A DNA stretch of 64,000 nt from Streptomyces sp. NBC_00775 (GCF_036347135.1 NZ_CP108938.1:11032613-11096612), one strand, 5' to 3'; positions 1 through 9,061 are shown, counted from the stretch's first letter. The notes: generated by a model not told the origin, from the letters alone. Program-made: numbers and translations.

Positions 1-2286
1 GATACCGAACAGGCGCATCAGGTGAAGCGGGTCGTCGACTTCGAATGCCTCGTCGCGGATTCGGTCCTGCCTCAGCGTCGGCATCGTGAGTCCGGTGGGC
101 CGGAAGATGGCGGTGAATGTGGTGCCGATGGGCGCGTGAGTGGTGTCTACCGCAGTCCATCGGTTGATCAGCAGATGCGGGTTGGTGGTCACCGGCCAGC
201 GGCGGTGACGTTCACGGAGCCATGCGGAGGCGCAGCGGTAGGTGAGTTCGTCCAGGTAGACGACGTGCCGCTTGCCGGGGCGCCGGACGATGAGCCGCTC
301 ACGGGACAGGTCGAGGTCGGTGAGCAGCAGGTGGCGTATGTCGGTGCCGCTGAGTGCGTGGACGCAGACCAGCACCATCACGAAGCGCTGGAAGTCGTTC
401 CGCGCGTGACTGAGGACGCCGGCCAGTCGGTCCGAGGGCACGGAAGGCGGGGTTTTGTTGATCCCCGCGAAGACGAGGCCGCGGGTGGGATCGCGGAAGA
501 TCACGCCTTCCTGCCGAAGGGCCCGGAAGACGTTCCGCAGGACGATGTGGATCGAGCGGGCCGGTGTCCCCTTGCGGGTGGCGATGGCCCGCTTGACGTC
601 GTCCTGGGTGATCTCGCGCAGGCTCTTGACGCCGTCGGCAATCCACCCCTTGAGAATCGGGTCGAGGACATGCCAGTAGCGGGCGATGCTCCGGTAGGAG
701 CGGCCAGCGTGCTCCCACTTGCCCTCTCCACGCACGGCCTTGATCCAGACCGAGAGTTCCTGTGCAATTATCGCGGGCAGTGCGGTGAGCTCGGCCTCCA
801 GGCGCTTCTGATATGCGTCCCGGCGAAACTCGGCATCCGGGATTAGCAGCCCGCGGGCTTCCAGGAACTGCGTGACCCGCCGCCCACTGAACTTCAGGGG
901 ACGGTTGTCGACGAGCGACCGGATGTCTGACTCCAGCAGCGGCGCATCGGCACCGAGCCAGGACACCAGGATGGTCAGCGTGTTTCGGGTCTTGGTGGCG
1001 GGGACCTGGGACCACATCTCCTGCTTCGTCACGCTGCTGAGGTCGTCGAGCAACCGCTCGGCCGAGTCCGTGAGCGTCGGCAGATCATGCCGCGCCAGCT
1101 CGACCACCGGACGCCAGTCTCGCCCGAGCTCGAACAGCCTCTCCTGCCCAGGGGCAACCAAGTGCTCGGACACAGGTCGGCGCGGAGTAAGCGGGCCCAT
1201 GGCCGAGTGACGCAGGCTTGTGGGTGCGGGGACCGGAGAACCGAGCCACAACTGCGTCCCGAACCGGGTGATGTCCCCTGGGCCGTAGTTGGCTACGTGC
1301 CATCGGCATCCACGGCAGTATCCGTCGGCGAGCGGAAGGTCGACACGGAGGCAACGGTCGCACGCTCCCACGGAGGCCGGGCTGTTCCCTCTCTTCCGGG
1401 CGGCGAAGGATGAGCAGGGCTCGCAGGTGACCTTCGTCTTCGCTGTGAACCAGGAGCCGCACTGCTGGCAGGCCCTCGGTGTCATCGCCCGGGGCGACCA
1501 GACACGGCGCGTGGTCCGTGACATCCGTGCCCGTCGGGGACGGTCGGGTTCGCGCGGCTCCGGCAGGAGCCTGAGCATGTCCGCCCGCAGAAGGATCGCC
1601 CGGACGGACCGGACGTAGTTGGGGATGTCGTCGAGGACCAGTTCGTCCACGAGGTCGTCGCCGTCGGCGTCGCGCACGGCGAGCGCGAGGCGGAGCATCT
1701 CGTGCAACTTGCGCTGCATGGGCTTGGTGATGCCGGTGTCCGCCGCGAACGCCGCGGTGTGCTCGACGACCTCGCGGTAGCCGACGAGCGGCCTTTGCAG
1801 AATGCCCCGGCAGACGTCGATGGACAGCATCCGGCGGACCGGGAAGAGCGATAGCTGTCCCGGGACGGCTGGTGGGAGGACCGCAGGGTCGTCTCGGGTC
1901 GGGGCCGCGGCCGCGCGTAGGTGTTCCACCCAGTTCAGACGCTCGCGCTGATCGACGCCCGTGCGGCCGGTGCGCCTGCCGTACTTCTTCAGGGGCTGGG
2001 CGTGGGTGGGGGCCAGGCCGTAGTAGAGGAACATCAGCTGGCGGCTTCGCGCGCCGGCCCCGTCAGGGTCGGTGACCCACGCGGCGTCGGCATCGAGCCG
2101 GACAGCGTGCAGACACGCCCGGCACAAACGATCCGAGTTGAGGTATCCGATGTGACGGCAGCGCAGACATAGGCTCTGCTCAGGATGGTTCTTCCGCCAT
2201 TCCGTGCACCCCTGGCACACAGTTAGCCCGAGGGCCCCCCAGCCCTTGCAGTCCGGGCACTGAGCGGGATGAGACCGTGCCCGCAT
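1..2286 (-). CDS. Large zinc-ribbon tyrosine-recombinase-like protein (3' end beyond window)
   Basis: A single minus-strand frame is open from an ATG at 2286 to the left edge, so about 762 residues are visible and the C-terminus is missing. The N-terminus carries several Cys pairs (CPDCKGW, CQGC, CLRCRH, CRACLH) and a second Cys cluster lies near residues 285-330 (CQQCGSW, CEPC, CDRCLR, CRGCRWH), suggesting zinc ribbons. The last 200 residues look like a phage-integrase catalytic domain: ALSGTDIRHLLLTDLDL resembles the first catalytic Arg region and RRPGKRHVVYLDE the beta-hairpin Lys region. The HxxR and Tyr boxes would lie past the edge. It starts just after the small HTH gene and forms a trio with it and the integrase at 2625-3512, which suggests a Tn554- or RIT-like multi-recombinase element. 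The recombinase call is moderate and the partner role is inferred. Confidence 0.6.
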   Translation of the reverse strand, partial: MRARSHPAQCPDCKGWGALGLTVCQGCTEWRKNHPEQSLCLRCRHIGYLNSDRLCRACLHAVRLDADAAWVTDPDGAGARSRQLMFLYYGLAPTHAQPLKKYGRRTGRTGVDQRERLNWVEHLRAAAAPTRDDPAVLPPAVPGQLSLFPVRRMLSIDVCRGILQRPLVGYREVVEHTAAFAADTGITKPMQRKLHEMLRLALAVRDADGDDLVDELVLDDIPNYVRSVRAILLRADMLRLLPEPREPDRPRRARMSRTTRRVWSPRAMTPRACQQCGSWFTAKTKVTCEPCSSFAARKRGNSPASVGACDRCLRVDLPLADGYCRGCRWHVANYGPGDITRFGTQLWLGSPVPAPTSLRHSAMGPLTPRRPVSEHLVAPGQERLFELGRDWRPVVELARHDLPTLTDSAERLLDDLSSVTKQEMWSQVPATKTRNTLTILVSWLGADAPLLESDIRSLVDNRPLKFSGRRVTQFLEARGLLIPDAEFRRDAYQKRLEAELTALPAIIAQELSVWIKAVRGEGKWEHAGRSYRSIARYWHVLDPILKGWIADGVKSLREITQDDVKRAIATRKGTPARSIHIVLRNVFRALRQEGVIFRDPTRGLVFAGINKTPPSVPSDRLAGVLSHARNDFQRFVMVLVCVHALSGTDIRHLLLTDLDLSRERLIVRRPGKRHVVYLDELTYRCASAWLRERHRRWPVTTNPHLLINRWTAVDTTHAPIGTTFTAIFRPTGLTMPTLRQDRIRDEAFEVDDPLHLMRLFGI

Positions 2287-2289
2287 CTG

Positions 2290-2628
2290 TCAGTTCGGCG
2301 GCAGCGAGCGACGGCTGCCCTGTCGACAAGGCGTCGGCCGTACGGGACCCCCGCCGGAGCCTTCAGCTCCCACGGCCTTCGGCAGTGCCTCGCTCTCCCT
2401 CACAGCGGACTCCAGGGGCTCGGCCTGGAGCAGATCGCCAACGGTGCAGTTCAGCACCGCGCAGATCTTGTCCAGATCATCGAGCCGCACCGTGACCGGC
2501 GTGCCGCTCCACATCGCAGCGACCTTGCTCAGCGACGGTGTGAACCCGACCGTCTTGAACGCCTCCAGCACCTCGGTGGGACGCCACAGGTCCCGCTGAG
2601 CGGCCACCATCCTCAGATTCCACTTCAC
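2290..2628 (-). CDS. Small Cro/CI-type helix-turn-helix protein of the recombinase trio
   Basis: This 112-residue protein starts at a GTG whose last bases overlap the integrase stop (GTGA), so translation is probably coupled. The core has a compact Cro/CI-like fold: VGFTPSLSKVAAMWSG followed by VRLDDLDKICAVLNCTVGDLL, the usual pattern of HTH_26-like repressors where the LDDLDKICAVL helix follows the recognition helix. The C-terminal 40 residues are Pro/Gly/Arg-rich and probably disordered. It sits between two recombinase genes and may regulate their expression or act as a directionality factor; that role is inference from position. Confidence 0.65.
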   Translation of the reverse strand: MKWNLRMVAAQRDLWRPTEVLEAFKTVGFTPSLSKVAAMWSGTPVTVRLDDLDKICAVLNCTVGDLLQAEPLESAVRESEALPKAVGAEGSGGGPVRPTPCRQGSRRSLPPN

Positions 2629-3512
2629 CGAAGGTTCCCCTTGTCCATCACCAGGCGCTGAGCCGCCCGCGAGCTGGCAGCCACATTGGCATGCTCGGGA
2701 TCGGCCTGTGCAGTCGCCATGTACCGAAGAGTCGTGGTGGCCCAGTGGTGGCCCAAAATGCGCTGCACCTCCCACAACGTCATGCCTCGCTCATAGTTGT
2801 GAGTTGCGCATGCGTGCCGAAGAAGGTGTGGGAAGAGATCGGTGACCGGGCCGGTCAGGTAGCTCGCGGCAGCCCCGTGGAGCTGGCGCCGGAACGTCGA
2901 CGGTGTGATCGCCGGCGCGATCGGCAGGTTCAGCGCCGCTACGGCCTTGGGCTTCCGCTCCGACGGCCACAGGGGCGCCGACGGGTGATCGGCATCGTCG
3001 CCGAACTCCGCCCGGACCTCCTCGATGTACCACCAAAGTAACTCGCGCCCCTCGCGGAACAGGTACGCCTCGCGGGGCCGCGGCCCCGAGCCGCGGGCGC
3101 CCTTGCCCTGGACGACGAACCGGCCCCACTGGCCGTGTTCCCAGTGGACATCGCCGATGGTCACTGGGCAGAGCTCAGCAGCCCGCACACCGGAGATGTA
3201 CCCGATCTTGGTCATGACGTAGTCGCGGCAGGCCACGGCGTACTTCCGGGCGTACGGCAACTGCTCCCGCCAGCGCGTAAAGAACTCCTTCATCGCCGTC
3301 TGCGAGGGCGGGATCCTCAGCCCGAAGTCCCCACGGTGGACAGGCCTGTTGAACGGGTCGACCGGTGACTCCACCGCCGCCCCGAACCGCATCATGATCT
3401 CGTGTGCGTAGCGCTGTTCGAGGAAGGCGAAGAACGCGTCGATGTGGTTGAGCTTCTGACGGTGCGTGTTGTGTGCGCGCTTGCCCGGACCGGCGAAGTA
3501 CTTGCGGCTCAC
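2625..3512 (-). CDS. Tyrosine recombinase / integrase
   Basis: This 295-residue tyrosine site-specific recombinase shows a catalytic domain with GVRAAELCPVTIGDV (first Arg), VQGKGARG (Lys hairpin), HLLRHACATH (HxxR) and GHHWATTTLRYM (second His and nucleophile Tyr). All key residues appear present. The N-terminal core-binding region is short (roughly residues 1-100), so the gene may have lost its own N-terminus. Its 5' end coincides with the place where homology of the TadB-like gene stops (about 3500-3520), which suggests the module inserted there or that a deletion joined the two. It is the first gene of a coupled three-gene recombinase set reading leftwards. Confidence 0.85.
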   Translation of the reverse strand: MSRKYFAGPGKRAHNTHRQKLNHIDAFFAFLEQRYAHEIMMRFGAAVESPVDPFNRPVHRGDFGLRIPPSQTAMKEFFTRWREQLPYARKYAVACRDYVMTKIGYISGVRAAELCPVTIGDVHWEHGQWGRFVVQGKGARGSGPRPREAYLFREGRELLWWYIEEVRAEFGDDADHPSAPLWPSERKPKAVAALNLPIAPAITPSTFRRQLHGAAASYLTGPVTDLFPHLLRHACATHNYERGMTLWEVQRILGHHWATTTLRYMATAQADPEHANVAASSRAAQRLVMDKGNLR

Positions 3513-4431
3513 GGTCCACGGCTGGCACGTCCGGCTCCGGCGTGGGCAGCCGGACGGTGCTGGACGGGTCGGTGATCAGGAAACGCGGGATGCGGCGGAA
3601 GGTGCCCAGCTGCCGCATCAGGGCGAGCACCCCGATGAACCCGGCCGTCAGGAAGGCCAGCACCAGCTGTCCGAGCAGGGTGGAGTAGGGCCTGGTGTAG
3701 CTCGGCACGAAGAACCCGGCCACCACGACGCCCACGGTGATGACGGTCATCCACCGCACAGTGGTCCGCGGCTTCGCCCGGTCCGCCTCGATGGCGCGCT
3801 TCTTGGCGACCTCGTCGCGGACCGTTCCCGCCAGATCCTCCAGCGCCTGGGCCAGGCCCGGGCCGCGGTCGTTGACCGACAGGATGAGCGCGGCGACCAC
3901 CTTGTCCGCGGTGACGTCGTCGAGCTCCTGGGCGAACGCGCGTAGCGCTCCATCCGGGCGCCAGCCCAGACGCAGCCGGTCGGACAAGTTGACGATCTGC
4001 GGGGCGAGTTCGTCCGGTGCCCCCTGACGGCTGGTGGTCATCGCCTGTTCCAGGCCCATCCCCAGCCGCAGCAGGCCCGCCAGCCGCTGGGTCCACTCGC
4101 TGAGCGCCTCCAGCTGGCCGATGCGCGCCTGCGCCATCTGCGCGGGCGTGATCAGCCAGGGCACGCCGACGACGGCCCCGCCGAGCAGGGCGCCGCCCAC
4201 GAAGTTCCCCGAGACCAGCCACACCGTCACAAAGACGACGACCGCCAGGACCGCGAGGGTCCGCCGGCGCAGCCGGACATCCTCGCTCTGGTCCTTCCTG
4301 GAACGCAGAGCCTTCCACCGCTCCCGCAGCCGGGCGCGGCGCGGCGCCGTCGTTCCCACGACGCCGGACACGAAGCCGATCAGCCCGCCGATGACGGCCA
4401 TGCCGCACAGCAGCCCCCACAACAGCGTCAT
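3175..4431 (-). CDS. tadB: TadB-like inner-membrane platform protein (type II secretion F family), 3' end chimeric
   Basis: The first 300 or so residues form a T2SSF/TadB protein: an N-terminal membrane helix, another pair near 60-95 (LAVLAVVVFVTVWLVSGNFV), the conserved helical core with LLRLGMGLEQAM and VVAALILSVNDRGPGLAQALEDLA, and C-terminal membrane helices (VITVGVVVAGFFVPSY, LAFLTAGFIGVLALMRQL). From about residue 305 the frame runs antisense-phase through the integrase gene and becomes Arg-rich with no resemblance to the family, so the natural end is lost and the real homology ends near 3515. The start is an ATG overlapping the TadA stop (ATGA). It would form the membrane platform for pilus assembly with TadA. 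A TadC partner is missing, presumably removed by the recombinase module. Confidence 0.75.
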   Translation of the reverse strand: MTLLWGLLCGMAVIGGLIGFVSGVVGTTAPRRARLRERWKALRSRKDQSEDVRLRRRTLAVLAVVVFVTVWLVSGNFVGGALLGGAVVGVPWLITPAQMAQARIGQLEALSEWTQRLAGLLRLGMGLEQAMTTSRQGAPDELAPQIVNLSDRLRLGWRPDGALRAFAQELDDVTADKVVAALILSVNDRGPGLAQALEDLAGTVRDEVAKKRAIEADRAKPRTTVRWMTVITVGVVVAGFFVPSYTRPYSTLLGQLVLAFLTAGFIGVLALMRQLGTFRRIPRFLITDPSSTVRLPTPEPDVPAVDREPQVLRRSGQARTQHAPSEAQPHRRVLRLPRTALRTRDHDAVRGGGGVTGRPVQQACPPWGLRAEDPALADGDEGVLYALAGAVAVRPEVRRGLPRLRHDQDRVHLRCAGC

Positions 4432-5915
4432 CGGCGCGCCTCCACCAGCAGCGGCAGCGGCGCCTGCCAGGCCCCGTGGGGCTGCTGCAGCAGGGAGGAG
4501 TCGAAGCCGACGCGGCGCAGGTCGTCGACGCAGCCCGGGTCCATCCGGGGAACGGCCCGCAGCTCACCGAACTCGGTACCGGGGGAGAAGACCGTGTTCG
4601 TGGCCGGCCGGCCGTTCTCGCCGATCCCGGTCAGCTCCAGGACATGGGAGACGTAGCGGTGGCGGCGGCCGCCGATCTGCGTCTCGTCCGTCATGTCGAC
4701 GTACACGATGAAGTCCAGGCCGTTGGCGGTCTGCCGGTAGGCGAGCTGCTCGGACAGGTTCTCCTGGGCGAGCGCGTACAGCTCGGCGATCCGGTCGAAG
4801 ATGATGTCGGGCCTTCGGGCGTGGATCGTGCACAGATTGCCGCCCGATCCGTTCGTCAACGCCTGCATCATCGCGACGACTTCAGGCCCGCGGACCTCGC
4901 CGACCACGATCCGCTCCAGCGACATCCGCAACGCCGGGTGCATCAGGTCCAGGAGCGTGACCTCGCCGGCGCTGCGGCCGGTGACGTCCTTCTCTCCGTT
5001 GGACTCACGGCCCACCAGGGAGACGACCTGGCGGTGGTAGCCGTTGTCGTGGGCGAACAGCTCGTCCTCGGTCTGGATGGTGGCGAACCGGCACTCCGGG
5101 TCGAACTCCTTGAGCATCGCCCGCATCAAAGTGGTCTTCCCGGCCTTCTGTTTCCCCGCGATCATGATGTTCTTCTCGGCACGCACGCACGCGCCGAGGA
5201 ACGAGCGCAGGACCGGGTCGATCGTGCCCAGCCGGACCAGGTCGTCGAGATCGGCGTGGGAGACCCGGTGCCGGCGGATGACCGCATAGGTCATCGGCCC
5301 GAGACCCGTGATGGCCTGGAGGCGGGAGCCGTCCTGCAGGGACAGGGCGAGGGTGGGGTTCGCGGTGGAGATGGTGCGCTCGTTGTGCCCCGATCCCCGG
5401 GCCAACTCCCGCAGCAGCTCCAGCAGTTCCTCTTCCGACTCGGCGATCGGCCCGACCATGCGGCGTTCACCGTCGCCGTAGTCGAGCCACACCTCGTTCG
5501 GACCCTGGATGATGATGTCCTCGACCCGGTCGTCGTCCAGGTACGGCTGCAACCTCCCGGCCCGGAAGAGAAGGTCGTACACGGCGCGCCGCAGCGGTTC
5601 GTCCTGCTGTGGCGTCATCGCCCGGGCGTCCGACCACAGGGCGACCGCCTCGGCGATCCAGTTCAGGCAGCGCTGCTCTTCGCCGGCCCGGTCCATATCG
5701 GGCTTGGTCTTGAGCAGCTCCTCGCGCTGCCTGGCAACCTGGGACGCAATGTCCCGGGCCACCTTGTAGTCGACAGTGACCTGAGGAGCCGCGGCACCGA
5801 GCACGTGGGTACTCGAGGCAGCACCGGCAGGCGCCGGCGCCCCGTTGGCCTGGCGCGTCCACGTCTGGGACATCGGCGCCACCGTGGGGTTGGGGTGCAA
5901 GGGCCTAGCGTGCAC
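4428..5915 (-). CDS. tadA: TadA/CpaF-type secretion ATPase
   Basis: This 495-residue protein belongs to the VirB11/GspE secretion-ATPase superfamily, TadA/CpaF branch. Walker A is at about residues 250-258 (AGKQKAGKTTLM), followed by an acidic box, a Walker B/His-box stretch (LERIVVGEVRGPEVVAMM) and the conserved SGGNLCTIHAR. Residues 60-220 match the CpaF N-terminal domain. The GTG at 5915 is favoured because GGGGAGG lies about six bases upstream. It would power assembly of a Flp/Tad-type pilus or a related secretion machine at the inner face of the membrane. It overlaps the TadB start (ATGA) and the upstream TadZ-like reading frame, so the genes are one operon. Confidence 0.85.
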   Translation of the reverse strand: MHARPLHPNPTVAPMSQTWTRQANGAPAPAGAASSTHVLGAAAPQVTVDYKVARDIASQVARQREELLKTKPDMDRAGEEQRCLNWIAEAVALWSDARAMTPQQDEPLRRAVYDLLFRAGRLQPYLDDDRVEDIIIQGPNEVWLDYGDGERRMVGPIAESEEELLELLRELARGSGHNERTISTANPTLALSLQDGSRLQAITGLGPMTYAVIRRHRVSHADLDDLVRLGTIDPVLRSFLGACVRAEKNIMIAGKQKAGKTTLMRAMLKEFDPECRFATIQTEDELFAHDNGYHRQVVSLVGRESNGEKDVTGRSAGEVTLLDLMHPALRMSLERIVVGEVRGPEVVAMMQALTNGSGGNLCTIHARRPDIIFDRIAELYALAQENLSEQLAYRQTANGLDFIVYVDMTDETQIGGRRHRYVSHVLELTGIGENGRPATNTVFSPGTEFGELRAVPRMDPGCVDDLRRVGFDSSLLQQPHGAWQAPLPLLVEARR

Positions 5916-6731
5916 GGGTCACCTCCCCGTCAGCGGCGCGCATGCCGCGTGGATCCAGGCGGGCCCGGCGCAGGGCGGCCCGCTGGACCAGCAGGGTGCC
6001 GGCCGTGCGGGCAGCCTTCATCAGCGACGACCTGGTGAACCGGCGGGGCTGTTCGGCGCCGTCGGACAGCACGCGGGCGTCGTCCGGCGCGAACGGCAGG
6101 GTCGCCACCACCGGCACCTGCAGCACACGCTGCACCTCGCCCGCGGGATACGGCCCCTCGTTGACCATCAGCACACTGACGTCACCGACCCGCTCCACAA
6201 GCGCGCGCACCCGGCCCTCCGCCGCTTGCAGACAGCGCAGCGTGTTGCGGACCACCACGAACACTGCGTCGGCCTGCTCAGCCAGCACACCGGAGGGCCC
6301 GTACGCCCCGCGGCGGCCGAGGTCGATCAGGACGTCGTGGCCGGCTTCGGTCTCGATGCCACGGAACATCTGCGCGAGGACCTTCCACACCGAGCTGAGG
6401 CTCGCCGACTGAGCAGGGTCGGTGATGCCGGGCAGCAGCAGTCGGTCGCGTGGTGACTCCGTCTTGGCGTCCTCGCTGCTCAGGTCGATCAGCTGCCGCC
6501 AGAAGGCGTCGCTGAACTCGCCTTTGCGGGCGGCGACCGAGAGGTTGCGCAGCCCGTACCGGTCGCCGAGCGTGCCTGCAGCAGGCCATGGAGCACGGCT
6601 CCGCCGTCCGGGTCGCACTCGGCCAGGATCATCCGCCGGCCCGGCTCCAGAGGCCACGACAGCAGCAGGGCGAGAGCGCTCGTGCTCACGCCGGGCGCGC
6701 CACTGCAGCCTGCGAGCGCGATCACCGCCAT
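5905..6731 (-). pseudogene. TadZ/CpaE-like MinD/ParA-type protein, frameshifted
   Basis: The ATG at 6731 overlaps the CpaB-like stop (TGATG). The first frame reads MAVIALAGCSGAPGVSTSAL, a deviant Walker A of the SIMIBI/MinD class, then CDPDGGAVLHGLLQA. At about 6570-6585 homology jumps to another frame, which continues TLGDRYGLRNLSVAARKG and later VLIDLGRRGAYG, VFVVVRNTLRCLQAA and VPVVATLPF to a stop at 5905. A one- or two-base indel in the CTGCAGGCACGC stretch explains this. If it is real, no full-length protein is made; if it is a sequencing error, the gene would encode about 275 residues that localise the Tad apparatus. Position between cpaB-like and tadA-like genes fits TadZ/CpaE. Confidence 0.6.
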
Positions 6732-7438
6732 CAGCTACCGTCCGGAGCAGCGAGGACCAGGCGCAGGGTGCCGGCCGCCACCCACGCGGCGGCGGTCGGT
6801 CCTTCTTCCGCAGTTGTGGCGACGTCGACGACCACGATCCCGGTGCCGGGAGCGGCGCTGGAGGCCTTCACGACCCGGCCTTCGATGGTCTCCGGCGGGG
6901 TGCCGGACGTCTTGCCGGTGTCCGCCGCGCCCTGGGCCGGGACGTGCACCAACTCGACCTTCTGGCCCGGCACCAGTGCCGTGGCCGGCACCTGCTCCGG
7001 CTTCAGCCCGATCGGCACAAGCTGCTCACCGGCCTTCACCAGGCTGTCCTTCGTCACCTGGGACGGAGCGAGCAGGGAACCGGGCCTGAGCTCGACAGCG
7101 GCCCGCTTGCCCACCACCGAGTCCAGGTCGTTGCCGCGCACCGCCTTGACGGCCGGGTCCAGGGCAATGGACGCCGTCGCCAGATCGCCTTCGGTGACGA
7201 CCTGGCCGACCTGGACGTCGCGGACGACGGTCACCACCTCGGTGCGGTGGCCGACCTGCAGCAGCAGGACGGCAACACCCGCCCCTCCGGCGGCGATCAG
7301 TGCCAGCGACAGGGCGATGACACCCGGTCGGCGACGGCGGGCCGACACCCGCGGAGGAGTGACGGGCCTGGCGAAATGCCCCTGAGGGGGGACACCGTTG
7401 GAGGTGACTGCGTCCACACGTTCTTGGGTCCTGCTCAA
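6731..7438 (-). CDS. CpaB/RcpC-like SAF-domain pilus assembly protein
   Basis: The protein has 235 residues. A cytoplasmic Arg-rich leader is followed by one membrane helix at about residues 39-60 (GVIALSLALIAAGGAGVAVLLL). Then comes a SAF domain: VVRDVQVGQVVTEGDLATA, then VGKRAAVELRPGSLL. The C-terminal half is beta-rich and resembles the RcpC/CpaB region. This is the usual anchored periplasmic or extracytoplasmic component of Tad systems. The stop overlaps the start of the TadZ-like gene. The start is the only sensible one; the frame opens about 20 bases after the stop of the secreted protein gene. Confidence 0.7.
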   Translation of the reverse strand: MSRTQERVDAVTSNGVPPQGHFARPVTPPRVSARRRRPGVIALSLALIAAGGAGVAVLLLQVGHRTEVVTVVRDVQVGQVVTEGDLATASIALDPAVKAVRGNDLDSVVGKRAAVELRPGSLLAPSQVTKDSLVKAGEQLVPIGLKPEQVPATALVPGQKVELVHVPAQGAADTGKTSGTPPETIEGRVVKASSAAPGTGIVVVDVATTAEEGPTAAAWVAAGTLRLVLAAPDGS

Positions 7439-7459
7439 CGTTCCGTCCTTCCGGCAGCG

Positions 7460-8347
7460 TTACCTGACGACCTGCACTTCGCCGATCGCCACCTGCACGT
7501 TGGTTTGCCGGATCTCGGTGAGCTGACCGGCCGCCCCGCCGCCCTGCCAGTCGATCGTCCATGTCGAGGTCGCGGTGACCTGGTACTTGCCGCCCTGGGA
7601 ACCGGCTGAGGTCTTGGAGTACGGGTGTCCACAGGTCGGGGACTGGGCCATGCCCTCGGATGACTGGTAGGGCGTGCCCGGGCCGTTGCAGGTCACGGAG
7701 GCACCGTCGCCCATCGTCCACACGATCTTCGACACCTGCGCGGTCGCGGTGACAGTGATCCCGCCCGCCGAGGCCGACGCGGTGTTCGGTCCGTAGGTCG
7801 TGGCGCTCTGGTTGACCCACATCCACATCGGGACACCCACGGTGTACTTCCCGGCCGCGCGCGGGCTGGCGATGTCCGGGCCGAGCAGCGTCATGGAGTC
7901 GACCGCGCGCTGGGCCAGCACCTGCGGGTCGACCTGCGGCACCGGAGGCTGCCCCAGCGGCACGACGACAAAACGGTCTGGATTGTCCTGGCCGCCGTCC
8001 GTGCAACCGTAGAGGTACACGTCGTTCTTCTTGGGGTCGGCGCCCTTCCACCCCGGCCATGCGGCCGGAGGCTTCGGATCGACCTTGGTGTACTTACACT
8101 CCACCTTGCTGTCGCCGCCGTCGTCGCCGCCTTGTGAGCCGCCCGCCTGCCCGCCGTTGCCGCCGGTTTCGTCACCGACGCCGACATCGACGCAGAACTT
8201 GATGACCTGGCACTTGCCGGCACCGACGTCAGGATCATCGCCAGCGTGTGCGATGCCTGCCGAGGCCAGGGCGAGGGCGCCGGTGAGTGCGGCGAGGCGC
8301 CGGGTTAGCAGGCTTGCTCTTGAGCGGTCAACTTTGTGACCATCCAC
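7460..8347 (-). CDS. Secreted protein of the Tad-like operon
   Basis: The product is about 295 residues and has an N-terminal signal peptide: basic SLLTRRL, hydrophobic LAALTGALALASAGIA, then a HAG cleavage-like site. A Gly/Asp-rich linker follows, then a region with several Cys residues (CKYTK, LYGC, VTCNG, PTCGHP). The last 120 residues are Thr/Ser/Val-rich beta sheet ending in QVAIGEVQVVR. GTG at 8347 is chosen because GGGGGA lies four bases upstream; a GTG at 8359 is possible. The start overlaps the end of the lipoprotein gene, so translation is coupled. Similar secreted proteins are common next to actinobacterial Tad genes, but I do not recognise a defined family. A surface or pilus-accessory role is inferred. 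Confidence 0.65.
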   Translation of the reverse strand: MDGHKVDRSRASLLTRRLAALTGALALASAGIAHAGDDPDVGAGKCQVIKFCVDVGVGDETGGNGGQAGGSQGGDDGGDSKVECKYTKVDPKPPAAWPGWKGADPKKNDVYLYGCTDGGQDNPDRFVVVPLGQPPVPQVDPQVLAQRAVDSMTLLGPDIASPRAAGKYTVGVPMWMWVNQSATTYGPNTASASAGGITVTATAQVSKIVWTMGDGASVTCNGPGTPYQSSEGMAQSPTCGHPYSKTSAGSQGGKYQVTATSTWTIDWQGGGAAGQLTEIRQTNVQVAIGEVQVVR

Positions 8348-8907
8348 TTCGTCCCCCACTTTTCAAGCGTTGCGGTGCTGACGTATTTGATGAGCCGCGA
8401 CGTGGGCAGCGAGACCTTCTTCTTCGAGGCCTTGTCGATCAGCGTCCAGTGCGTCGTGTCGACGCAGTCCGTGACCGTGGCTGTGGGGATCTTGGCGTCA
8501 GTCACCTTCACGACCTTTGGATTGATCGCCGGCTTGCCGGTGGTCACCTGTCCGGCCTTCCGCATGACCTCGAGGTCGTGCTCGATATCGAACAGGGCCC
8601 TCAAGGTGGTGTTCTTCTTCAGGTCGGTGCCCGCCGAGGAGGCCTTGCTGTAGGCCTCGGTCTGTGCTGTCCACGAGCTGGTGTACGTCGCGATAACTGC
8701 GGCGTCCTCGGCGTCAGTGGTGGAACTGGGGGACGGCGAGCCAGACGTTTGCGTAGGGCTCGACGTTGACGGTGAAGCGTCCTTGTCGCTGTCGCTACAA
8801 CCGGCCACTGCCAGCAGACTGCCGGCGAGGAGCAGGGCGGTTGCGTGCTTCCGGGTGCGAACAGCGGCGATATGTTGCGCTGATGAGCGTCGTTGTGTAG
8901 CTGTCAC
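8305..8907 (-). CDS. Lipoprotein, first gene of the Tad-like operon
   Basis: This 200-residue protein has a lipobox LLAVAGC at about residues 31-37 after a basic region (RTRKHA) and a hydrophobic stretch (TALLLAGSLLAV). Mature residues begin with Ser/Asp and a Ser/Thr/Pro linker typical of Gram-positive lipoproteins. The folded part (residues 70-200) holds alternating helices and strands reminiscent of NTF2/DUF4878-like lipoprotein domains (VIATYTSSWTAQTEAYSKAS, WTLIDKASKKKVSLP). The GTG at 8907 has a good GGGGAG site five bases upstream. It is followed by the secreted protein with overlap. Function beyond surface location is unknown. Confidence 0.7.
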   Translation of the reverse strand: MTATQRRSSAQHIAAVRTRKHATALLLAGSLLAVAGCSDSDKDASPSTSSPTQTSGSPSPSSTTDAEDAAVIATYTSSWTAQTEAYSKASSAGTDLKKNTTLRALFDIEHDLEVMRKAGQVTTGKPAINPKVVKVTDAKIPTATVTDCVDTTHWTLIDKASKKKVSLPTSRLIKYVSTATLEKWGTKWMVTKLTAQEQAC

Positions 8908-9061
8908 GTTGTCTCCCCGTACGACGCGGTGCGGATGACCGCCGCCCCGGCCCTCCGACGTACGGCGGCCCAGAACCGCGGCCTGGTCCAGCTGCGGTGA
9001 TGCGTTTGCGTGATCGCAAGGTTACGCATATGTAGTCAACTTCCCAGCTTGATATCTGAGT

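Noticed and set aside
1-2286. TniQ-like target selector for the transposase
   Set aside because: The Cys-rich N-terminus prompted the idea, but the C-terminal part looks like a tyrosine recombinase and the gene is 25 kb away in another operon.
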